This document shows positions 8,669 through 17,814 of a DNA stretch of 64,000 bases, in pieces. The stretch is taken from assembly GCA_002715965.1 (NCBI GenBank), contig PBAL01000092.1:1-64000 (forward strand). The letters are read 5' to 3'. Positions within the stretch are counted from its first letter, which is position 1; each line of letters starts with the position of its first letter. Made by a program: the position numbers and the translations under genes. Origin of the DNA: Verrucomicrobiales bacterium (lineage in GTDB: Bacteria > Verrucomicrobiota > Verrucomicrobiia > Limisphaerales > JAYPXF01). The notes beneath the pieces are model-generated. The model was not told the DNA's origin. It worked only from the letters and a program-made list of their open reading frames with translations, and did not search any database.

Positions 8669-9586
8669 TCAAAGTCCAAACGCGTCGCGAAGCATCGCGA
8701 TGCTCTTGGGGACTCCGCTCGACGCGGGATCTTTGCCTTCAAACTCAATCGAGACGTAACCGCCGTAATTGACGGCGGCGAGGATCTTCGCAATTCGCTT
8801 GTAATCGAGATCGAGCGTATACCATTCGCCTCCTCCGTAGTACGTCTTGGCTTGCACGAACATGGTCTTGGGCGCGATCTGTCGGAGTTTGGAATAGGGG
8901 TTTTCCAGGAAGTTCCCGGTATCCATCATCACACCCAGCCAGGGTGAATCGATGGCGTTCTTGACGCGCAGCAATCCTTCTGGTGTGCGGGTGAGGCCCC
9001 AGTGGTTTTCGAGTGCGAGCACGACGCCTTTGCGCGCCGCGGTGGGAAGGCACTTTTCAATGCAATCGATGCACCACTCGAATCCCTCGTCCTCGGTATG
9101 CCCGGGAAGAATGGGTTCCTTGCCGCGTGCTGCCATGAGTGCGTTGAAGGAACGGATCGTTCCCCAGCGGCCGGAGTTCAGGCGGATGCAGGGGATGCCC
9201 ATCTCGTGCGCAAGGTTGATGCACTTGATCGTGTGGTCGATCTGGCTCTGTCGATAAGCCGGACGCGGATCGACGAAGTCCTGATGAATCGAAAGACAAA
9301 TCAGGTCGACTCCGTTGATGACTGCGGTCCGCTTGAGCTTCTGCAGATAAGGAATGTCTTCACCGTCCATCTGGCGATGCAGAATATCGACGCCCGGCAC
9401 ATTCAACTCGGACGCGTTCCTGATCACCTTTTCGATCGGGACCTTTGGCGCGCGAAAATGCCAGTAGGAATAGCTGGAGATGCCGAGCTTCACCTTCGGC
9501 TTTGGCGCGGCGAGTGCCTTGAGGGGAGCAAGTGAGGCGACTGCGGATGCCAGGCTGGTGTGTTGGATAAAGTGGCGCCGTTGCAT
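8669..9586 (-). CDS. Secreted sugar isomerase/epimerase-like TIM-barrel protein
   Basis: The 305-residue product starts with an export leader with paired arginines, MQRRHFIQHTSLASAVASLA, ending near LKALAAPK; this looks like a twin-arginine-type leader. The rest belongs to the xylose isomerase-like TIM-barrel superfamily: WHFRAPKVPIEKVI near the start, CLSIHQDFVDPRPAYR in the middle, VLALENHWGLT (a conserved acidic metal-ligand strand), GVMMDTGNF and GYVSIEFEGKDP near the end. Such proteins accompany keto-sugar and inositol catabolism in this group. An in-frame start at 9640 would place about 18 residues before the leader, so the ATG at 9586 is chosen. The substrate is unknown. Confidence 0.88.
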   Translation of the reverse strand: MQRRHFIQHTSLASAVASLAPLKALAAPKPKVKLGISSYSYWHFRAPKVPIEKVIRNASELNVPGVDILHRQMDGEDIPYLQKLKRTAVINGVDLICLSIHQDFVDPRPAYRQSQIDHTIKCINLAHEMGIPCIRLNSGRWGTIRSFNALMAARGKEPILPGHTEDEGFEWCIDCIEKCLPTAARKGVVLALENHWGLTRTPEGLLRVKNAIDSPWLGVMMDTGNFLENPYSKLRQIAPKTMFVQAKTYYGGGEWYTLDLDYKRIAKILAAVNYGGYVSIEFEGKDPASSGVPKSIAMLRDAFGL

Positions 9587-9785
9587 GTGGGGTTGATAGG
9601 AGATGCCGCGAAGAAATGCAGCAGCTGAATTGAGGATCAATAGTTTTGGAGCGGTTTCCTGAGAGCTTCACCCTCTTGGCCAGAAATCTCGGCGAATGAA
9701 TCGGAGACTTTCGGTCGAGCGAGTGGCCGGGTCGGAAGACCAGGCCACAACGACGCTGCACGCAAGCGATCGAACGGATTATCAC

Positions 9786-11594
9786 TCAGCGGATCTGCAA
9801 CTCGACGAGTTTTTGTTTGCCGATAATTGGTTCGATCAATGTTCTGAGTTCGGACCAGCTGATGTCAGGAGCGACTTGGAGGGAAAGATGTGATTGGAGT
9901 GCCTGAGCCCAGTCGATTGGAGTGCCTGTTGAAACGTGGAAGACCTGTGCTTTGCCGGCAACCTTGCGGATGCGCGCGATGTTGTTGCCGGTGAGTTGTT
10001 GGACGAACTGAATTTCGGCGTGGGCAGTTGCGTAACGGTTGAAGAGTTTTGTGAAAGGAGCTGCGGACCAATCGGAGCCCAGGCTCTTTACCTCTGCGAT
10101 CAGCGTGTTGATCGTCTTGGCTTGGGTGTCGGGACTGATGCGGAGGTTGAGCACCAGGGTCCAGCCGAGGTGGCGCCGGAGTTGGGCGATTCGGCTTAGT
10201 TGATTGCGCAATGGAGCAGGGGAGGAGGCGAAGGCTCTCAGGAGGGGCGGGTCTTGGAGTTGCGCTCCGGAATTGCTCACGCTGAGGTTGATGATGGCGC
10301 GGCCGGGTGTGCGTTGGTGCGGTTTCAGGAGGGCGGCTTGCTGGAGATCGTGGAGGAGCGCGCGGGATTTTTCGGTGGCCGTGGGGAGTTGGAGTTGGGC
10401 GAGGGTTTCTGCGAGTTCGAGAAGGTAGACGCGGAGGAGTTTCAGTTGGGGATTGCGATGTCCGACTGCAGGGCGTTCGGCGGCTCCGGTGATGAGTTGT
10501 AAGGCTGTGGTTTCGTCGATGTTCCAGTTGAGTTGGAGATCATTGGAAGGAGTTCGGAGCTGGGTCGGTTTCTCCTTCAGTTCCATGAAAACTCGATAAC
10601 TCCCGAATGCACTGCCACTGAGGAGTTCGTGACCGATCTTGAATGTAACCTCTTTGGGCTGATTGGGGGGCAGTTGGATCGGCGGGCCGAAGCGTCCGAT
10701 TGCATAACGACTGGCGGGAAGGCGACGTCCCTTGGGATCGACCATCCAGAGTTCGGCATCACCGGGCCAGTTGATGGTCTGGTTGGTTTCCGCGGTGTTG
10801 TTGAGTGTGAGAGTGAGCGTTGCCGGTGCGAAGGGTTTCAGTTGGGACGGGGCTTGGAGTCGGAGCTGAATCCCACGGGCATTCTGTCGCGCGGTTGCTT
10901 CTTTCAGATAGTCGTCTACGGAGAGCAGGCTGAGCTTGATGCTGTCGGATTGAGCGCGGTCGGACCAGAGCTTGGTGCGCTTGGGCATCTGGGGTTTTTG
11001 TTTGGGATGTACGCCCAGGTAGTGACCAGTGAGGGTGTAGTCGCCGGTTTCTTCGAGGAGCACCCAGTTGTCGAGAGCGCTTGGGAGCTTTTGATCGCGC
11101 CCGGCATTGAGACGGATGGCCTTGGCGAACATGTGCGCGGTTGCCGGTCCCTGCTTGGCGGCCTGGACTTCAAGTTCGGTATCTCGCCGGGCCAATCGGC
11201 AGTGTTGGCAGGAGGAGTTGTAGATGCCGGGGCCGAAGCCAACGTGCGAGGCGCGAACGGTACCGGGAAGCGACGCAGGCCCGGAAATTCGTTTCATCGC
11301 CACGCGGCCGTTTACCCGGCAGCAGCCTTCCCACATGAATGCAAGCGCCTCCTCGGTGGTGTTCTCGAAGGTCCAAAAGAGCGGAATCTGATCGCCGATG
11401 ACACGGGTCTTGGCGGGGGGAATGGAGAGGGTGAGCTTGATTGGTGAAGGGGCGGCTTGCGCAAAGGACGCGGCTAGAACGAAACTCCAAACTACAAGCT
11501 TCAAACTCCAATCTGGGCAGCGCCTCGGACTGAAGCTTGAAGCTCGGGATTTCGTTGGAGCTTGGAGCTTGAAGCTTGAAGTTTCTGCACTCAC
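9786..11594 (-). CDS. Large secreted hypothetical protein with two beta-rich domains
   Basis: I do not recognise the family. The 602-residue product has a leader whose hydrophobic part is LKLVVWSFVLAASFAQAAPS. Mature residues about 48-200 read like an immunoglobulin-like domain (LTLSIPPAKTRVIGDQIPLF, with the cysteine pairs CC and SSCQHC), and a second similar domain (LKPFAPATLTLTLNNTAETN) covers about 240-350. The last 250 residues are helical and end in QKLVELQIR. The start is a GTG at 11594. The first 40 or so residues (SSFKLQAPTKSRASSF) are encoded by an inverted repeat, so either the repeat was captured as coding sequence or the true start differs. It probably acts in the periplasm or at the outer surface. 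Confidence 0.7.
   Translation of the reverse strand: MSAETSSFKLQAPTKSRASSFSPRRCPDWSLKLVVWSFVLAASFAQAAPSPIKLTLSIPPAKTRVIGDQIPLFWTFENTTEEALAFMWEGCCRVNGRVAMKRISGPASLPGTVRASHVGFGPGIYNSSCQHCRLARRDTELEVQAAKQGPATAHMFAKAIRLNAGRDQKLPSALDNWVLLEETGDYTLTGHYLGVHPKQKPQMPKRTKLWSDRAQSDSIKLSLLSVDDYLKEATARQNARGIQLRLQAPSQLKPFAPATLTLTLNNTAETNQTINWPGDAELWMVDPKGRRLPASRYAIGRFGPPIQLPPNQPKEVTFKIGHELLSGSAFGSYRVFMELKEKPTQLRTPSNDLQLNWNIDETTALQLITGAAERPAVGHRNPQLKLLRVYLLELAETLAQLQLPTATEKSRALLHDLQQAALLKPHQRTPGRAIINLSVSNSGAQLQDPPLLRAFASSPAPLRNQLSRIAQLRRHLGWTLVLNLRISPDTQAKTINTLIAEVKSLGSDWSAAPFTKLFNRYATAHAEIQFVQQLTGNNIARIRKVAGKAQVFHVSTGTPIDWAQALQSHLSLQVAPDISWSELRTLIEPIIGKQKLVELQIR
11481..11585. repeat. Palindromic repeat with 31-base arms
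   Basis: The left arm (11481-11511) and right arm (11555-11585) are imperfect reverse complements made of CTTCAAGCTCC/TTGGAGCTTGAAG-type units. A third partial unit (TGAAGCTTGAAGCT) lies at about 11530. The element overlaps the start of the secreted-protein gene and encodes part of its leader. Similar CTCCAAGCTCC-type text occurs at about 44890. Confidence 0.75.
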
Positions 11595-11618
11595 TGCTGT
11601 TGGACGGAGACGCCTGTC

Positions 11619-13630
11619 CTAGGATTGAACGTTTATCGGGATCGGAAACCCAAGAATCTCTTCCCAAAAGAACCGGAATGCCCGGATTCTGCGACGAAGT
11701 TCGGCCGCCCGTTCGGCGGACAGGTGAAGGTATTGGAACTCGGTTTCCGTGATGAGCGATTCGTTGCCCTGACAGATGATTGGTTTTTCCTGCGGGGTGA
11801 TCGTGATGGTCTGCTTTCCGTATCGGATGCTCAAGGCTTGGCCCAGAGGCATGATGAATCCGTAAGGATCACAGATTTCGGAAAAAGCGACGGGACCACT
11901 TCGAGCGGGGAGATGCTCGAGCGTGGCGACGCGACTGAGTTCGCGAATGACCGGTTGTTGCAGCGGTTTGAGGTAAGGGAAGTTTTGGAGCAGTTCGCGG
12001 TTCTGCCACATCGATTTCAACTCCGATTCAAGTTTCTGGTGTTGGATGTATTCGCGGAATGAACTTTCGGCGATGGCCGTGACAATGACGGGGCTGTCGG
12101 CGACAACGGATGCGTTGCGTTGTCCGTGACCACTCATGATGGACATTTCGCCGATGAGTTCTCCTGCTTCCATCGTTGCAAGCGTCGAACGCCTCGTTCT
12201 GTCATGATGCACGACGCGCGCATAACCAGTGAGGATCATGTATAAATAGCCTTCCGCCTTCGCGGATGATGATGTCGCCAGTGTTGAACTTGAGGACGCG
12301 CTGGTTTGCCATCAAGTTGGAGATCCAGACCGGGGGCATGCCGGGAAAATACTCCAACAGAAACTCGATTGTTCGCGTGAGGTTGTAATCCGTCTCTCCG
12401 CGCACCACGGGAAAACGTTTGCCCGATGAAGCCGTCATGAAGTTGGCGGCAAAGCGGTCGGACAGTTGTTCCATGTGCATGGACACGATTCGCTCTGCGG
12501 GAGAGTCTAGCGCATCTGCTGGGTCGCCATGAATCTGCCCTTCGCCTCCGTCGGCGAGGAGGAGGCTGACGGGTGATTCGTAGAGCTTCTGAATCTCGGT
12601 GACGCGTTCGTGGGAGATGATCCCCATCTTCTGCATCTTGCGAACGTCGGACATCGCCTGAGAAGATGATGCTGTAGTCGCGACCCGAATGGGTTGTCTC
12701 AAAGCGTGCCCCAATCGTGGGAATCGAGTGGCTCGACCCGAAGGGCGTGAACACGAAACACTCCTCAAGACTGTGTTCGGAGCGATCCAAGGTCAGCGAG
12801 AGTTTCTTCAGCATCGTCCGGTAGATGAGTGGAGTCGTGAGAACCTCGATCGGCCGGTTGTATTGGAGGAGCGACACGAGATTACAGTGATCGTCGTGGA
12901 TGTGGCTCAGGAAGATGAAGGAAACCTGATTGCGCGCGATCCCGCGCGCGCGCAAGTGCGAATTCAGATACGGAATCGCATCCACCAGCATGTAATTGCG
13001 GTTGTAACAGAGCGCGAGCCACGAAGAAGCCTGGGTCGTGCTGAATCCGGTCGATCCTCCCAGGATCTTCACGCCCATCTTCACAAGTGTGGTCGTGGTG
13101 AGATCCGGCGTGACCGGATAGGGAGGCGCTTGTTCGTGTGGTGGCGTCAGATCGATCGTCTCCGTTTTGCCGTCGACGCTGAGTTCGAAGACAATTCGCT
13201 TCTTTCGCACAATTCTGATCCACCCCAGATCGATCGGTTCCCTGTCGAGGTTCTGGGTTCGAACCATTGCTTCCACGGGCCTTGCCTTGCCCTCCTTGTC
13301 TTTCAGTTGGAACCAGCGCGTTTCCCGGGACAGAGCCAATGCCATTGCCTTATCCATGCCCCATTCCTGCATCTGGTCGGCCGACGGGCCAAACAGGGTC
13401 AATTCGAGCAATTTTCGGGCAGCTGCCACCCGGCTACGGTTGCCAACTAGGCGGAGTGTTTCATCGGCTTGCTCCTGATTGGCAAAAAAAAGAAGATGAT
13501 AAAGTGGGAATTCAATTGCGACTTGCGACTCTCCCTGAGCAACCGCTACGTCGGGCAAAAGAATGGCTGTTGGTATAGAAAGTCCCATCTTCATGATAAC
13601 TTTAACGATTTCGTTATGACATCCTTCCAA
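11619..13630 (-). pseudogene. Metallo-beta-lactamase fold plus cyclic-nucleotide-binding protein, split by two frameshifts
   Basis: Three consecutive minus-strand frames join into one protein of about 660 residues. Frame A (from 13630 or the ATG at 13594) holds a metallo-beta-lactamase domain with the metal motif FLSHIHDDHCN (HxHxDH) and GSTGFS and ends correctly at SIIFSGD. Near 12655 the homology continues in frame B (KMQKMGIISHERV, ending FNTGDIIIREGG). Near 12245 it jumps to frame C (GYLYMILTGYARV, GELIGEMSIMSG), a cyclic-nucleotide-binding domain with the GE..GE phosphate-binding type loop, to the stop at 11619. The second break lies in a near-duplicated GAAGGCGGAAGG. Both breaks are single-base type. 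The gene is a young pseudogene or carries sequencing errors. If intact it would be a cyclic-nucleotide-regulated hydrolase. Confidence 0.8.
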
Positions 13631-13699
13631 AATCGAGTTGTTTCCCGCAGAGACATAAAAGCTGCCTGGAAACAGGGGGGGCTACGTTCACGTCCGAAT

Positions 13700-13743
13700 T
13701 TTGCCGACGGAAAACTCGTCAGCAAAGAAAATTCCCTAGGGAA
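13700..13743 (+). promoter_or_regulatory. Hairpin and perfect palindrome upstream of hisD
   Basis: TTTGCCGACG (13700-13709) pairs with CGTCAGCAAA (13717-13726) with one mismatch and a seven-base loop. It is followed at 13732-13743 by the perfect palindrome TTCCCTAGGGAA, 40 bases before the hisD ATG. Position and symmetry suggest an operator or leader structure for the his genes; no regulator is identified. Confidence 0.3.
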
Positions 13744-13782
13744 CTTTGACTTTGAAGAACGGTTTATCTACTTTCGCGGCCC

Positions 13783-15276
13783 ATGAGAATCTTGCGACGG
13801 ACAGATGACGATTACGCGGACCGACTCCGTGAGTTGGCCACTCCATCGTCGCTATTCGATCAGGGCGTTGAGGAGCGCGCACGGGGCATTATCACACGCG
13901 TAGCCGCCGAAGGCGATGTGGCGCTGAGCGAATTCGCTGAGCGCTTTGACGGTGTCCATATTTCGCCGGCACATCTCGCGGTCAGTCCCGCTGAGATATT
14001 CAACGCGTCGATCAAAGCCGATAAGGAATTAAGAGATGCGGTCAACTTTGCGGGCAGGAATGTCTCGAACTTTGCCAAGAAATCCCGGCGGAAGAACTGG
14101 TCTGCCAAGAACTCCCACGGTGCCTCAGTCGGTGAGAAGTTTGATCCTTACCAACGTGTAGGAATCTACATCCCAGGCGGGTCAGCTCCGCTCGTGAGCA
14201 CATGTCTGATGACTATCACCCTCGCCAAGGAGGCCGGGTGTGAGGAAATCGTCGTCTGCACCCCGCCCGACAAGGATGGGGGCGTGAATGCGGCTGTCCT
14301 CTTCGCGGCGCGCCACGCGGGCGCCACAGAAGTCTACAAAGTTGGCGGTGCCCAGGCGATTGCCTCCATGGCGCTTGGCACCGAGACCATCAAACCGGTG
14401 CAGAAAATCTTTGGCCCCGGCAATGCCTTCGTGGTTGCGGCAAAGCGGCTGCTGTTTGGACGCGTTTCAATCGACTTGCTCCCAGGCCCCAGTGAGTGCT
14501 TGATCCTGGCGGATGACTCCGCCAACCCGAAGTTCATTGCTGCTGATATGTTGGCGCAGGCCGAACATGGTTCGGGAGAGGAACGTGTATGGCTGATCAC
14601 GACCTCGCTCAAGGTCCTCAATAGTGTTGAGAAGGAGTTGGGTCGTCAGATCGGTGAGTGCTCGAGACGGGAATACATCCAGCGCGCCTTGGACAAGAAT
14701 GGCTGGTTGATCAACGTCATTGATCTCCAACACGGGATCGAGCTTACCAACCAACTTGCGCCCGAACATTGCGAAGTGATGGTCAAGAACAAGAAGCTGG
14801 CTGTCGATTCGATCCGGACGGCTGGAGCAATCTTCGTCGGGCCGCTCACTCCAACCGTCTTGGGCGACTACGTGGCCGGGCCGAGTCACACCTTGCCAAC
14901 TGGTGGGGCAGGCAAGGCTTTCTCGGGATTGACCGTGGATCAATTCCAACGTCGCACAGCAGTGGTCGAGTACAACTCAATCTCGGTTAAAAAGGCCCTG
15001 CCAACCGTCCAGAAGTTTGCCGAGATCGAAGGATTGGATGCACACGGCCGCTCGGCCGGGTTGCGTTGTGGCATCGAGAAGAAGGCTTCCGCGAAGAAGA
15101 AAGCCTCAAAGAATGTTGCCGCCAAGAAACCGGCGAGCAAGCCAGCCAAGAAGGTCGCTGCCAAGAAAACCGCACGCAATGGCGTGAAAGCAAGCAGCGG
15201 CAAGGCGAAGCGAAATGGCGTGACCGCCAAGAAATCCGCCGGACGCAAGCCGGCCTCGAAATCGCGCAAGCGTTGA
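13783..15276 (+). CDS. hisD: Histidinol dehydrogenase with a histone H1-like C-terminal tail
   Basis: Catalyses the last two steps of histidine synthesis (histidinol to histidine, NAD and zinc dependent) in the cytoplasm. The core (about residues 1-432) is canonical: YIPGGSAPLVS, GGAQAIASMALGTE, FGPGNAFV, zinc ligands in MLAQAEHGSG and GDYVAGPSHTLPT, the catalytic Glu-His pair in LAPEHCEVM, and GLDAHGRSAGLR near the end of the core. The protein is 497 residues, about 65 longer than usual. The extra C-terminus is almost entirely Lys, Ala, Ser and Arg (AKKKASKNVAAKKPASKPAK and similar), like bacterial histone H1 tails. hisC starts 19 bases downstream, so they are probably co-transcribed. Confidence 0.97.
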   Translation: MRILRRTDDDYADRLRELATPSSLFDQGVEERARGIITRVAAEGDVALSEFAERFDGVHISPAHLAVSPAEIFNASIKADKELRDAVNFAGRNVSNFAKKSRRKNWSAKNSHGASVGEKFDPYQRVGIYIPGGSAPLVSTCLMTITLAKEAGCEEIVVCTPPDKDGGVNAAVLFAARHAGATEVYKVGGAQAIASMALGTETIKPVQKIFGPGNAFVVAAKRLLFGRVSIDLLPGPSECLILADDSANPKFIAADMLAQAEHGSGEERVWLITTSLKVLNSVEKELGRQIGECSRREYIQRALDKNGWLINVIDLQHGIELTNQLAPEHCEVMVKNKKLAVDSIRTAGAIFVGPLTPTVLGDYVAGPSHTLPTGGAGKAFSGLTVDQFQRRTAVVEYNSISVKKALPTVQKFAEIEGLDAHGRSAGLRCGIEKKASAKKKASKNVAAKKPASKPAKKVAAKKTARNGVKASSGKAKRNGVTAKKSAGRKPASKSRKR

Positions 15277-15295
15277 ACGACGCATTCGCGCCCCC

Positions 15296-16384
15296 ATGCC
15301 CGATCTCAAGAAACTGATCCGTCCGCTGGTTCATCGCCTGCATGCGTACGTGCCCGGTGAGCAACCCAAGGATCGGAAACTCATCAAGCTCAATACCAAC
15401 GAGAATCCTTTTCCGCCCGCGCCGGCCGTGCTGAGGGCCGTGAAGAATTCGGTGGATGAACGGCTTCGACTGTATCCGAATCCAAACGCTCAGCCGTTGC
15501 GTGAAGCTTTGGCCAGCTACCACGGATGCGGAGTGGAGAACGTCATCGTTGGCAACGGTTCGGACGAATTGCTCGCACTTGCCACTCGCGCCTTCGTTGA
15601 GCCCGATGCCAAGGGAGATCGCGCGCTTATCCAGTACTTTCATCCCAGTTACTCGCTCTATCCTGTGCTCACCGACATCTCTGGAGGGACTCGCAATGCC
15701 GTGAGCTTAGACGAAGACTTCAGCATCCCATCCCAGGCCGAACTACGCCGTCGTGGCTGGCGAAACGCGGCTGCACTGACCTACGTAACGACTCCCAATG
15801 CGCCGGGTGGTCGGGGATACAGCACGGCAGAGCTGGATCAACTTTGCCAACGCACCAAAGGCATCGTGATTCTGGACGAAGCCTACGTGGATTTTGCCGA
15901 AGAACATGCCATGTCACTGGCCTTGAAGCGTCCGCATGTCATTGTTTCGCGAACGTTCAGCAAATCGTTCTCATTGTGTTTCCAGCGCATCGGTTACTTC
16001 GTTGGGCATCCCGATGTCCTCCAGGCACTCGACAAGATTCGCGACAGTTACAATGTCAATGGGCTGGGACAGGCGGCCGCGTTGGCCACGCTCAAGAACC
16101 TCGCCTACTACCGGAAGAATTTCCGCGATATTAAAGCCACGCGGGCGAGGGTGGGGGAGGCATTGACTGATCTTGGATTCAAGGTGCTGCCCAGCCAGAC
16201 GAACTTTCTGCTGATCGAGCCGCCAAGGTTCGCTGCCAAGACCTGGCACAAGAAACTCCGGGAGAAAAAGCTGATCGTGCGCTGGTTCGACCAACCCGAA
16301 ACACGCCAGTACTTCCGCGTGACGATCGGCACCGATCGTGAGATGGACGCTTTCTTGAGGGCAGTGCGGGCGATTCTCAAGTAG
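15296..16384 (+). CDS. hisC: Histidinol-phosphate aminotransferase
   Basis: A 362-residue fold-type I PLP aminotransferase of histidine synthesis (imidazole acetol-phosphate to histidinol-phosphate). Motifs are KLNTNENPFPP (substrate/N-terminal arm), VGNGSDELLAL, TTPNAPGG, the PLP aspartate and tyrosine in VILDEAYVDFAE, the lysine in SRTFSKSFSLC and the arginine in YFRVTIGTDREM. The length is normal. It follows hisD by 19 bases; the other his genes are not in the window. The start ATG at 15296 fits the family start. Confidence 0.96.
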   Translation: MPDLKKLIRPLVHRLHAYVPGEQPKDRKLIKLNTNENPFPPAPAVLRAVKNSVDERLRLYPNPNAQPLREALASYHGCGVENVIVGNGSDELLALATRAFVEPDAKGDRALIQYFHPSYSLYPVLTDISGGTRNAVSLDEDFSIPSQAELRRRGWRNAAALTYVTTPNAPGGRGYSTAELDQLCQRTKGIVILDEAYVDFAEEHAMSLALKRPHVIVSRTFSKSFSLCFQRIGYFVGHPDVLQALDKIRDSYNVNGLGQAAALATLKNLAYYRKNFRDIKATRARVGEALTDLGFKVLPSQTNFLLIEPPRFAAKTWHKKLREKKLIVRWFDQPETRQYFRVTIGTDREMDAFLRAVRAILK

Positions 16385-16409
16385 TCGGACGAGTCTGAGC
16401 CGTCCGACT
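16383..16409. terminator. Hairpin between convergent hisC and ceramidase-like gene
   Basis: AGTCGGACG and CGTCCGACT form a perfect nine-base stem with a nine-base loop, just at the hisC stop and before the end of the opposing gene. A further GTCCGAC copy follows at once. There is no T-run, so it may be a repeat element serving as a bidirectional terminator. Confidence 0.4.
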
Positions 16410-16417
16410 TGTCCGAC

Positions 16418-17806
16418 CTACTCCAACCCCTTCACCAATTTGTGCACTGTCCCCACGATGTGCTCCTCGATTCCCGGTGCCCACGGTCCCGGATGTGGGA
16501 TCCCACGGACAAACCGCATCGCCCCGCCTCCTTCGTAGCCGCCTTCCTTCAACACGCGTTCCGATGGCACGTAGCCGACAAGGTCGTTCGAATAACCCGC
16601 CACCCAGACATCGCCCTTCAATTCACGTTTCAATCGCAGCGAGTAATCCACCACGACCTCGCCCCCAAGTGTGATCATCGTCAAATCCTCGCCGAGCCGA
16701 ATCGCCTGCACCGGATACGAATGCTTGGTTTTGAGCGAACCCGTGGCTTCCAGATACTCCAGGCTCATCTTTCCGTGACGCCGATCGTAAGGGTTTGAAG
16801 ACTTTGCCTTTTTCTCCAGGTCTTCACGCGTTGGTGGCTTGTCATAAACCAGATCGATGTATTCCAGCCCGGTGGAGATTGAAGAAGAAACAGTCTGAGG
16901 ATTGGCGATCAAACCTGCTTCCACTGCGTTAGCCAAAGATCGGCCGTGTCGAGGCGCCCAGTGAGGAATACGACGCGGATAAGGATTTTGATCCGCTCCG
17001 CAACCCGTGACGAACAAGGCGATCGCGCCGGGATGATCCTCCTCCAGATATTGCTGCGCCCAACCCGCGTAGTCGCCGGAGAAAGTCATGTAGCTCAAAA
17101 CCGTGTTATGGCACGCGTAGCCGAAGAGAATGGCGAGCAGTTCCTTCTTCGCGTTCCTTACCTGTAAGACCGGCACATCGTGATCCACCGGGCCGTCCGG
17201 GTTGGGGCTGTTCAGAATGCGCGTCGGCATGATCAACCGGCGATTCATCGCGAAGCCGCAACGGCCGATGCTGTATTGGACCTTGGCAGGTTCGAGACGC
17301 TTGATGCAGCCGGCGATCTCGTCCAGCAGGTCTGATTGGAGCTTGGCCAGATACGCCTGCGTCAGGCCGACATACTTGTCGATTTCGTTCTCCGGAATAT
17401 TGGCATAAGCAGGTCGTGTCTTTCCTCCCGGCCGAAAAGGTGGAACCAGGCGAACCATGGGGCCGCTGTGCGTGTGTGAGGCGTTCAGGAAGAGATTCGC
17501 CGGGCGAATTCCGAATTGTTTGTCTACCGCGCTCGACAGCTCCAATCGAAAGGGTTGGGGAACGCCGACCAGGTCGAAGGTGATCGTGACGAGACGTGTC
17601 TTCCTTTCGTCTTCCAACAACAGCACCTTGGCATAAATCTCGGTCGTCTTTCCCGAACCTGGCGTCTTGCGGGACGAATACCCGCTCATCCACATCGGCT
17701 CCGTTGGCGTCATGTTTAGTTTGGCTGCGGCTGCCTTCCATTCGGCAGCCGCGTTTTGAATGCCAATGAAAAGGACGACAAAGAGGAAAAAGATTCGGTG
17801 AAACAC
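16418..17806 (-). CDS. Secreted neutral/alkaline ceramidase-like protein lacking the usual serine
   Basis: A 462-residue exported protein (leader MFHRIFFLFVVLFIGIQNAAA) related to the N-terminal catalytic domain of neutral/alkaline non-lysosomal ceramidases. AAKLNMTPTEPMWMSGYSSR opens the domain, NASHTHSGP carries zinc-ligand histidines and FGYACHNTVLS follows. True ceramidases use a serine in a GDVSPN-type motif; here the matching stretch is GCGADQNPYPR with alanine, and the protein is shorter than the approximately 650-residue enzymes. It is therefore a related amidase or hydrolase of unknown substrate, or an inactive homologue. Only eight bases separate its start from the divergent YdcF-like gene. 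Confidence 0.85.
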   Translation of the reverse strand: MFHRIFFLFVVLFIGIQNAAAEWKAAAAKLNMTPTEPMWMSGYSSRKTPGSGKTTEIYAKVLLLEDERKTRLVTITFDLVGVPQPFRLELSSAVDKQFGIRPANLFLNASHTHSGPMVRLVPPFRPGGKTRPAYANIPENEIDKYVGLTQAYLAKLQSDLLDEIAGCIKRLEPAKVQYSIGRCGFAMNRRLIMPTRILNSPNPDGPVDHDVPVLQVRNAKKELLAILFGYACHNTVLSYMTFSGDYAGWAQQYLEEDHPGAIALFVTGCGADQNPYPRRIPHWAPRHGRSLANAVEAGLIANPQTVSSSISTGLEYIDLVYDKPPTREDLEKKAKSSNPYDRRHGKMSLEYLEATGSLKTKHSYPVQAIRLGEDLTMITLGGEVVVDYSLRLKRELKGDVWVAGYSNDLVGYVPSERVLKEGGYEGGGAMRFVRGIPHPGPWAPGIEEHIVGTVHKLVKGLE

Positions 17807-17814
17807 TTGCCGCG

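Noticed and set aside
10533-11447. 304-codon Gly/Glu-rich plus-strand frame
   Set aside because: Lies opposite the secreted hypothetical protein, which has a leader and beta-rich pattern; this frame has a Gly/Glu/Arg composition typical of shadows.
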